This document shows, one piece after another, positions 7,331 to 12,492 of a stretch of 12,492 nucleotides of DNA. The stretch's first letter is position 1. Each line of letters starts with the position of its first letter. The translations under genes and the position numbers were made by a program. Origin of the DNA: Tetmemena sp. SeJ-2015 (lineage: Eukaryota > Ciliophora > Spirotrichea > Sporadotrichida > Oxytrichidae). The stretch covers positions 1 through 12,492 of the forward strand of contig JAJKFJ010024695.1 in the NCBI GenBank assembly GCA_027382625.1, given 5' to 3'. The notes under the pieces are model-generated. The model was not told the origin of the DNA, searched no databases, and saw nothing but the letters and a program-made list of their open reading frames with translations.

Positions 7331-10300
7331 ATGAAAACTTCAATAAATTCAATAAAGAGAAAAGCTTTCAAAAAATTAAGAGGTCTGGACTAATTTGGAC
7401 ATCCGATTAATTTGACGTATAAGTCCTCTAACTCTTACTAATCATAAATATTAAATTAGTGATAATCTGTGTTAGGAGGATTCTGTACTTTATCATCTAT
7501 TTATTTTCTAGAATAGCGATCCTCGTTTACTTTCTTATCTAGATAGCTTCCGTCCTCAAGCGAGAGAATAAATTTAAGGTAAATTTTATTTTAATAAAAG
7601 AATTAACTAATCCAGAATCTCACTTAATACGTAAACACGATCAGTTCAGATCAGGAGATTAACCTCAACGCTTAAAACTTCGACATTGCAATAGCGTTCT
7701 ATTAAAGTGATAATCCATCTTACTAAAGTTCTCTCTTTGAATATCTATCAGTACAATTTTCTATGTTTTAGCCTGAGTTGCTACCTGATGGGACATTTCT
7801 CTCTCAATATATAGATATTCCTTCTAAAATTTGCGACAATAGCAGATTTTTTGGAAATCAAGACATTATTGATAATCTTTCCTTCAATGATACATAAGCC
7901 TATATTTTTAATTCTAAGCATTTATTTGCATGGATAAATCCTTTCAAGTGGAAATTGATATTAATAATTTATCTTAAAATGTTTGGCAGCTATAGCTCAG
8001 CTAAATCCTCTAATTTAGAGGTTAAGGTGCTACCTTGTAACATAACAACTTTAAATCAGCTATACCCTAACTAGAACAAAAAGTGCAAGCCTCTCATAGA
8101 ATCTCAAAAACTTGCTAATAAATGTTTTAAGAGTTAATGCATTTTATTTTACTATAATTAAATGTTTAGCATTACCTTCGATACTTATATAACACAGGAA
8201 TATTTTGATTCTGAAGACTTTGGGAACCCGATTAAATTAAACGTCTTATTTTATCAAACCAATCTTGATAGTATATGTTAAATTGAATTATAAATAAATA
8301 CAAAACATCTTATGATGGTAAATCTTTACTAACAAATATTAGCACCTGCAAATTTAGCAAATTTTTGATTCAATTAAATTTATGCAGATATTTCAATTTA
8401 AAATTTGATTTGAGAATACTTTGCTACTACAAAGATCTCTAGAAACATCTTTAGTTTAGCTAGAATCCCATGAATCACTTTAATTTATACTTTTTGCGAG
8501 TGATTTGAACATTGTGAACAGAGAATATATGAATCATTAGATTATTGAAATGTCGACATAACCATCATCTGAATCACTCTTTTATTTAATCAGTATAGTT
8601 TGGAGCCCAATTTACTTTTAGTATTAGTGACAAGCAATATAAAATTATCAGACAAATACAAACTATTATAAACTTAAAAGTAAAACTTAATAACACAGGC
8701 TTATTAAAATTAGGCAATCAATTATAATAAATTTAATCAATCATATATTTTTCTCAAAGTGCACAAATCATTAAATATTTTATCTATAACAATTTTTAGG
8801 TCTTCTCTGAATTTTTATGTTTGCTCTACTTTAGATAGTATTTTTATTAAACTTAAAGTTGAAAAATTAAGAAATTAAAAAAATATTGACCTTTAGTAAA
8901 ACTCAATTTAAACGTTAATGCATTGATATAATTGAAATTATAACAAACACAGGAGGTCTCATAATTATCTCACTATATATATATATTTACTTTTCTCATG
9001 AGCATTATACACGTTTCTATTCAAGCTTTAATATTGTTAATATAGAATGAGAAATATTTCATTAAAAATCATGGTTTTAATTACACTCGACTGTAGTTAT
9101 AATGCACATTTCCCTTATAAATTGAATAAGTTTTTTTTTATAAATGATATGAAAAGAGACATTATAAATAAACTCAGTTAAAAATCATTAAAAATAAATA
9201 CTAATTAGAACTGCAAGCTTCATTTTGTATCATTTTTCTAAATATCTTTTGGATCCTTCCTATACAAAGCTTTCAAGAATAATCCTTTTACTTTTCCATT
9301 AATTAAAAATAAATTCTTTATCCATCATTAAAAAGTCACTTCTCGCTCGCAAACATCAGACTTCATTCAAATAAAAAAAAAAATGCAATAATTAAAATTA
9401 AACCTAAATAATCCCTCTGAGACAGAAGTAACCACAATTTTATGTCAATTTATTTTTTTTAAAAAGTTATAATTAAAGTAGGATGATTCTATTATAGAGA
9501 TTCAATCATCAACCTCATTGGCTACACATTAGGCACCAAAGGCATCTAATTAAGTAATCTCCCTCTCTAAATTCCATAAACATCAAGAGGAAGAACAAAT
9601 CGAACAAATGTCCTCAAAACCATAACCTGAATAACTCACGCAAACTTCTGCTCTTGAAGTAGGTTAAAGCTACTTACAGTCACTAATAACTCCTCACTTT
9701 TCAATTTCCTAAATTCTACAGAAAAAGATTTCATTAATTTACCCTTCATTTCATTATAGATTGCTCTCTTGCTTTTAATGATGGCCTGTTGCTGCAAACG
9801 CAAATTAAAACTAGTAAAGTTGAAACAAGAAGTATGGAATATGAATATCCTAAAACAATAAGCATTTTCTAAGATAAAGGAAGGAATGGAGTTAACATCA
9901 GTCGTTCATTAAAAGCAAGTCAACACCTTTTTATAAGCAATCATGCTACCTAAATACTAGAGGAATTTATTTTTTATTAGGAAATTTTAATTAAAGAAAT
10001 TTGCTTCCTTACTTGAAAGAAAATATCCTGGATGCTTCTGATTATAATATACAAAGCGAAAGGAAACTTAAGCTATCATAGAATTTTGTAAAAGCTCTGA
10101 GAGCTAGAAATCCAATAGTTATGAAGCTGTCATTGCTTTAGCTTTTGAAAAATAAAATGACAAATAAATAAGACAAGCGACTGGTGAAGAATCTGTTTCC
10201 CATAGATATCTTAAACTAAGTTCTATTTTAATTCTTGAGAAAAGAGGAACAGAAGAACACTTGAGAAACTCATCTGAAAAAGATATTCTAGGAGAGACCC

Positions 10301-10347
10301 AACAAATTAATCGGTCAGAGGAATTTATCAATGAGGATTTTAAATGA
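7331..10347 (+). CDS. Copy 3: complete, more divergent germline paralogue with about 16 IESs
   Basis: The start ATG at 7331 gives M-K-T-S-I-N-S-I-K-R-K and 37 codons to the first IES, like copy 2. Blocks: GLDQFGHPINLTYKSSN; GGFCTLSS then RIAILVYFLIQIASVLKREN (membrane segment 1); SSDQEINLNAQNFDIAIAFY; SKICDNSRFF; AFICMDKSF; GSYSSAKSSNLEVKVLPCN; FDTYITQEYFDSEDF; TSLVQLESHESL; FGAQFTFSISDKQYKIIRQI; NTGGLMS then IIHVSIQALILL (membrane segment 2); YKAFKNNPF; VGQSYLQSLITPHF; IALLLLMMACCCKRK; LPKYQRNL; NKQDKRLVKNLFP; GETQQINRSEEFINEDFK. The stop is TGA at 10345-10347. One in-frame TGA lies at 10039. Several IESs of copies 1 and 2 are absent here and some are private. The blocks between 9000 and 9650 are less well resolved. 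Function is unknown. Confidence 0.75.
7439..7462 (+). other. IES, 24 bp, pointer TAATC (copy 3)
   Basis: TAATC occurs at 7439-7443 and 7463-7467. Removal gives S-S-N-S-Y-Q-S-V-L-G-G-F. Same site as 3838 in copy 2, with the repeat shifted by one base. Confidence 0.86.
7496..7506 (+). other. IES, 11 bp, pointer TCTA (copy 3)
   Basis: TCTA occurs at 7496-7499 and 7507-7510. Removal gives C-T-L-S-S-R-I-A-I-L-V-Y. Same site as the 13-bp IES of copy 2. Confidence 0.75.
7576..7597 (+). other. IES, 22 bp, pointer AAG (copy 3)
   Basis: AAG occurs at 7576-7578 and 7598-7600. Removal gives K-F-K-N-Q-L-I-Q-N. The insert also reads GT...AG, so a 22-bp intron would give the same product. The equivalent region of copy 2 has an IES with a non-GT/AG repeat. 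Confidence 0.68.
7896..7915 (+). other. IES, 20 bp, pointer AAGC (copy 3)
   Basis: AAGC occurs at 7896-7899 and 7916-7919. Removal joins N-D-T-Q to A-F-I-C-M-D. Shared with both other copies. Confidence 0.87.
7960..7978 (+). other. IES, 19 bp, pointer AT (copy 3)
   Basis: AT occurs at 7960-7961 and 7979-7980. Removal gives V-E-I-D-M-F-G-S-Y-S-S. Same site as the IESs at 106 and 4764, which have 8- and 6-bp pointers. Confidence 0.65.
8116..8166 (+). other. IES, 51 bp, pointer TA (copy 3)
   Basis: TA occurs at 8116-8117 and 8167-8168. Removal gives Q-K-L-A-S-I-T-F-D-T-Y. Same site as the AG-pointer IESs at 310 and 5158, but without GT at the left end. Confidence 0.7.
8272..8416 (+). other. 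IES, 145 bp, pointer TA (copy 3)
   Basis: TA occurs at 8272-8273 and 8417-8418. Removal gives L-D-S-T-L-L-L-Q-R-S-L, the same length as copy 2 in this block. Same site as the two 113-bp IESs. Confidence 0.68.
8572..8587 (+). other. IES, 16 bp, pointer AATCA (copy 3)
   Basis: AATCA occurs at 8572-8576 and 8588-8592. Removal gives S-S-E-S-V-Q-F-G-A-Q-F. Close to, but not clearly the same as, the 13-bp insert at 788 in copy 1. Confidence 0.78.
8665..8936 (+). other. IES, 272 bp, pointer ATTATAA (copy 3)
   Basis: The 7-bp repeat occurs at 8665-8671 and 8937-8943. Removal gives I-Q-T-I-I-T-N-T-G-G-L. Copies 1 and 2 are uninterrupted here. Nothing recognisable inside. Confidence 0.85.
8957..8993 (+). 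other. IES, 37 bp, pointer TCTCAT (copy 3)
   Basis: The 6-bp repeat occurs at 8957-8962 and 8994-8999, with a TA-repeat inside. Removal gives G-G-L-M-S-I-I-H-V-S. It lies a few bases upstream of the GAGT-pointer IESs of the other copies. Confidence 0.84.
9050..9205 (+). other. Probable IES region after membrane segment 2 (copy 3, ends not resolved)
   Basis: This AT-rich, unconserved stretch lies between L-I-L-L-I and the block leading to Y-K-A-F-K-N-N-P-F. It corresponds to the IESs at 972 and 5821. I could not fix a pointer. Further unresolved inserts probably lie around 9310-9400 and 9445-9480. Confidence 0.45.
9726..9757 (+). other. IES, 32 bp, pointer AGATT (copy 3)
   Basis: AGATT occurs at 9726-9730 and 9758-9762. 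Removal gives I-L-Q-K-K-I-A-L-L-L-L-M-M-A-C-C-C. Confidence 0.86.
9967..9990 (+). other. IES, 24 bp, pointer TTA (copy 3)
   Basis: TTA occurs at 9967-9969 and 9991-9993. Removal gives Q-R-N-L-K-K-F-A-S-L-L-E-R-K, close in length to copy 1 (Q-R-N-L-N-K-K-F-L-S). Confidence 0.62.
10039..10041 (+). other. In-frame TGA in copy 3 at the same site as in copy 2
   Basis: The frame reads P-G-C-F-TGA-L-Q. Downstream conserved blocks (LPKYQRNL is before, NKQDKRLVKNLFP after) imply the region beyond is or was translated. Confidence 0.6.
10144..10160 (+). other. Frame offset at the site shared with copies 1 and 2 (copy 3)
   Basis: The frame reading A-L-A-F-E-K must advance one base to read M-T-N-K-Q-D-K-R-L-V-K-N. 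With a single +1 step the stretch from A-F to K-R is 13 residues, the same as in copies 1 and 2. An A-rich 4-bp deletion is an alternative. Confidence 0.5.
10211..10227 (+). other. IES, 17 bp, pointer TTAA (copy 3)
   Basis: TTAA occurs at 10211-10214 and 10228-10231. Removal gives I-D-I-L-I-L-E-K-R-G-T-E-E-H-L in frame to the final stop. Same region as the IESs at 2013 and 6840. Confidence 0.72.
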
Positions 10348-10832
10348 AGAATAAATTCTTTTAAAGCAGTGTTTTTTTTTAATAAGAACCTTCATATTTA
10401 GAGAGATTTATACCACTTAATTGAATTATCATATTAAGTTGTCTATTCATTTTCCAATTTATACTTTGAAGAAAAAATTAAAACAAATGATAGTTGAAGC
10501 AATTGTGCTTTTATAACAAAACACTTCATTTATAATCATTCTAAATTATAATTTTAGTTAGTAATTGATTATTTTTACATTTCTAAATCTTCCTCCTCAC
10601 GTCTATCTTCCTTTATAAGATATCTCTCTTTTGCTAATAAATAGTAGGTACTTAATTTTGGTTAAAGAGCAACTATTATAAGAAACACAGTTTTACGTAT
10701 AAAATAGGTTTATTATTTTATTAGAGATTATTCTAATAAAAACTCTAAATTAAAAATGATTGAATTAATGAGGAAAAATACATAATTGAAATCATATATC
10801 TATATTATTATAAATTAGGATCCTATTAAATA
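10348..10832. other. AT-rich spacer downstream of copy 3
   Basis: About 485 bp of low-GC DNA without a recognisable gene, ending in a sharp rise of GC near 10830. It may mark the boundary between the paralogue array and the element on its right. Confidence 0.5.
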
Positions 10833-10857
10833 ACTAGCGAGTGCATGAGTGGCTAGT
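10833..10857. repeat. Inverted repeat ACTAGC...GCTAGT at the composition boundary
   Basis: ACTAGC (10833-10838) and GCTAGT (10852-10857) are perfect inverted repeats around a loop containing GAGTG twice. It sits where the base composition changes and overlaps a possible start codon at 10845. It could be an element end or a hairpin; the stem is only 6 bp. Confidence 0.35.
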
Positions 10858-11380
10858 AAGGACCTAGACAGAGAACATATTGGAGATGCTTAAAGCTAAA
10901 GGGACTCCCAAGAACCCCTGTCAGAAAGACCAGACATTCTAAACAACCTGCTATTATCTTCAAAGTTAACACAATAAAAAAGACCTCAGAATCTATGGAC
11001 ATTAATCATTAACCTTTGGCGCCCAAATGAGGAAACTGACCTTAACCAACTTTAACCTGAGATAATAGAAATCAAGAGAAGTCTCTCTAATCGAGAAATT
11101 CACTACCTGACAAGATGTATGTTGAAAACGAAAGACAAGCTCTTCGGAATGAAAGCTACAATCGACCGAGGCTCTCTACACAAACATTTCCTTACCGCTA
11201 TTGAAATCTATACCTAACTAGGGTATGTTTTCAAACATGCCCTTATGGAAACCAAAGACCCCAAGAAATTTTGCGAATTGGAAGGAATTGTCAATAGTGA
11301 GACCCTGGAACTAACATCATCCATCTTGATCACAACCTATTAGTTTTAGTATACTATGGTGAACTCTTCGCTAAAAAAAA
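10849..11380 (+). pseudogene. Element segment A: open frame with Gln-type TAA/TAG
   Basis: Contains NLWRPNEETDLN, EIIEIKRSLSNREIHYL, KDKLFGMKATIDRGSLHKHF and KDPKKFCELEGIVNSE. The frame is open for about 175 codons only if TAA/TAG are Gln. In the first 180 bases a second frame starting at ATG 10845 (M-S-G-Q-Q-G-P-R) is also open and uses AGA for Arg throughout, so the true start frame is unclear. Function is unknown. Confidence 0.5.
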
Positions 11381-11833
11381 GAGAGTTAGTTTGAGAAAAT
11401 CATTTCCACCATTACTAAATAGGACAAGTAACCGGACACTAGGTAATAATAAAATCACACCGGTAATACACAATCTGATCAGAAATCTGTACTCACCGAC
11501 AAAGAACTCTATGACATTGAAGTTAAGATAAAAGATAAGATCAAACAACAACTACTAAACATGGAAAAGATCAGACAACTTAACGAGGAAGCGAATGAAA
11601 AAATAGATGAGCAACTTCGATTCAAGGTTCAAATAATGAAAGAACTAGAAAAGTACAAGTTTAAGAGCGAAGGCACATATGATATTATGTCTCAGTCCCA
11701 AATCCTATTGGAAAAGCAGAAATCAGAAATGATGTCACACTATGTTTCCATTAACGGACAATTCATATGGTAAGAACTCGATGAGGAACTATAAAAAGAA
11801 TACAAGAATACAGACAAGGAAGCATTCTGAAAT
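11372..11833 (+). pseudogene. Element segment B: charged, helix-prone coding block
   Basis: It continues segment A after a one-base change in the A8 run: FEKIISTITKQDKQPDT, Gln-rich linker, VLTDKELYDIEVKIKDKI, EEANEKIDEQLRFKVQI, GTYDIMSQSQILLEKQK, SINGQFIWQELDEELQKEY. It ends on TGA at about 11831. The heptad-like charge pattern suggests a coiled coil. TAA is used twice as Gln in the last 20 codons. Confidence 0.55.
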
Positions 11834-12018
11834 AACTTCTCAACGGGAAAACCTGGTTGGTACTTCTCAACCGAAACGAAACACAGAATCAAAGTCTACA
11901 GACGCTATTAGATACAACTATGAACAAGCTAGGCTATTTATCTCCTCAAAGCTAGACAAATAGGCTGACTAAAAAGACAAAATCGTAAATCAACAGGATA
12001 AAGAACTCTTTTGTCACT
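11820..12018 (+). pseudogene. Element segment C: frame-shifted continuation
   Basis: Reads SEITSQRENLVGTSQPKR, then TDAIRYNYEQARLFISSKLD and further Gln/Lys-rich sequence to a TGA near 12017. It lies in a different frame from segment B, implying an indel around 11815-11835. Confidence 0.42.
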
Positions 12019-12155
12019 GAAGTTGAATTCCAGGACTTCAGAAGCTACCACCAATTTAAAACCCAGTTTGGTAGTTGCAAAGCTTTTAAACACCCCCTTG
12101 TTTAGGGTATCTCCCTCTGAACGAAAAATGTACACAAGAAAGTACAAATATTTGA

Positions 12156-12492
12156 GAGGAAACACGACTTAAACCTACAGAGACACAGAAGTAAGAAGCA
12201 GAATGTGATGCAAATCAATCAAGATCCTAGACAGGACATTATGACAAAAATGGACGAAAGTTTTGTTTGATTAAACTTAATCTGGACTTAACACGGGAGT
12301 GGCCTAATGGCTTCCCTAAGTTTAACATATAACACGTAAGACATCCGCTTGTCTAAAATGCGTTGTTATTATTGTAAGAATCAGGGGTGAAGTCAAAATT
12401 GCAAAAATAAATCAAAGCTCAGACAGTGAAAGTCTTCTCCTATATGCAGGATAAATATAGACCCGTGCCAGAATAATTGGACTCAGATCGAC
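12156..12492 (+). pseudogene. Element segment D, open to the window edge
   Basis: About 112 codons are open with Gln-type TAA/TAG, containing HYDKNGRKFCLIKLNLDLT, WPNGFPKFN and VKVFSYMQDKYRPVPE. A competing frame at 12364-12402 carries the CxxC...C motif. Both cannot be translated from one message without another frame change. Confidence 0.4.
12364..12402 (+). other. Degenerate zinc-knuckle-like motif C-x2-C-x8-C
   Basis: Reads C-Y-Y-C-K-N-Q-G-TGA-S-Q-N-C. A canonical knuckle is C-x2-C-x4-H-x4-C; here the His position is a TGA and the last spacing is one residue short. It is consistent with a decayed knuckle but could be chance. Confidence 0.3.

Larger units (their letters stand above)
10845..12492 (+). 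mobile_element. Decayed coding element, possibly retroelement ORF1/gag-like, runs off window
   Basis: GC is clearly higher than in the rest of the window and TAA/TAG occur as Gln codons. Successive open segments change frame: about 10845-11027 (frame of ATG 10845) and/or 10849-11380 (next frame), then about 11372-11830, then about 11820-12018, then 12156-12491. The first change lies at an A8 run (11373-11380). Encoded features are a charged helical region (EKIRQLNEEANEKIDEQL, KELEKYKFKSE), Gln-rich linkers and a CYYCKNQG motif near the end. Coiled coil followed by a zinc knuckle is the layout of gag or LINE ORF1 proteins, but no family is recognised and no polymerase is in the window. Germline-limited decay would explain the frame breaks. 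Confidence 0.45.

Noticed and set aside
10119..10331. Minus-strand 70-residue ORF
   Set aside because: It is antisense to the conserved C-terminus of copy 3; the plus strand has the cross-copy support.
1..10347. Interpreting the inserts as spliceosomal introns
   Set aside because: Most inserts lack GT...AG ends, many are 11-30 bp, and the flanking repeats vary from site to site. Only 310, 5158 and 7576 look intron-like, and the first two have the wrong phase.
1..10347. Paramecium-type or Euplotes-type IESs
   Set aside because: Boundaries are not uniformly TA, and TAA/TAG are sense codons, which excludes the Euplotes code.
11354..11551. Minus-strand 65-residue ORF
   Set aside because: It overlaps segments A and B, whose plus-strand frame is longer and continuous on both sides.
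11938..12165. Minus-strand 75-residue ORF
   Set aside because: It is antisense to element segments with better plus-strand texture; there is no independent support.
1..12492. CRISPR array, tRNA/rRNA genes or telomeric C4A4 repeats
   Set aside because: None is visible on either strand. The repeats present are pointer pairs and paralogue duplications.

Overview
**Organism and genetic code.** The window looks like germline (micronuclear) DNA of a hypotrich/stichotrich-type spirotrich ciliate. The DNA is very AT-rich. Conserved reading frames run through TAA and TAG at positions where paralogues carry CAA/CAG, and the genes end on TGA, so TAA/TAG read as Gln. The frames are cut into short conserved blocks (macronuclear-destined segments, MDSs) separated by poorly conserved AT-rich inserts (internal eliminated sequences, IESs). 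Almost every insert is flanked by a short direct repeat (pointer). Deleting the insert plus one repeat rejoins the blocks in frame. A standard-code ORF search therefore sees almost nothing real here.

**Layout.** Three tandem, same-strand, non-scrambled paralogues of one membrane-protein gene fill most of the window: copy 1 (1-2158, 5' end outside the window), copy 2 (3730-6985) and copy 3 (7331-10347). Copies 1 and 2 are close relatives and copy 3 is more divergent. I placed about fifty IESs, from 11 to 333 bp. Many sit at the same protein position in two or three copies, sometimes with the same pointer (AAGC, GAGT, AGATT) and sometimes with a slightly shifted one. Between copies 1 and 2 lies the 3' part of an unrelated minus-strand gene (2242 to about 2545), with its own 12-bp IES, followed by about 1.2 kb of AT-rich spacer.

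**The protein.** The encoded protein (roughly 700 residues after IES removal) has a basic N-terminus, an FGHPI-x-LTYKSSN motif, a GGF-x-TL motif leading into a first membrane segment, and a Cys-containing middle region. A second membrane segment follows the motif NTGGLMS. The C-terminal part has a Cys cluster followed by Arg/Lys, then LPKYQRNL, then NKQD-x-RLVKNLFP, and an acidic tail. I believe it belongs to the large, poorly characterised multi-pass membrane protein families of ciliates; no function is assigned. Copy 2 carries three in-frame TGA codons and may be decaying. Copy 3 carries one. All three copies show a one-nucleotide frame offset at the same place near the C-terminus.

**Right end.** From about 10830 the base composition changes to clearly higher GC, and reading frames with Gln-encoding TAA/TAG continue to the window edge, broken by frame changes. 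A coiled-coil-like, charged region and a degenerate zinc-knuckle-like CxxC...C motif suggest a decayed, germline-limited mobile element (retroelement ORF1/gag-like), but this is inference.

**Conventions.** IES coordinates run from the first base of the left pointer to the base before the right pointer, so one pointer copy remains.
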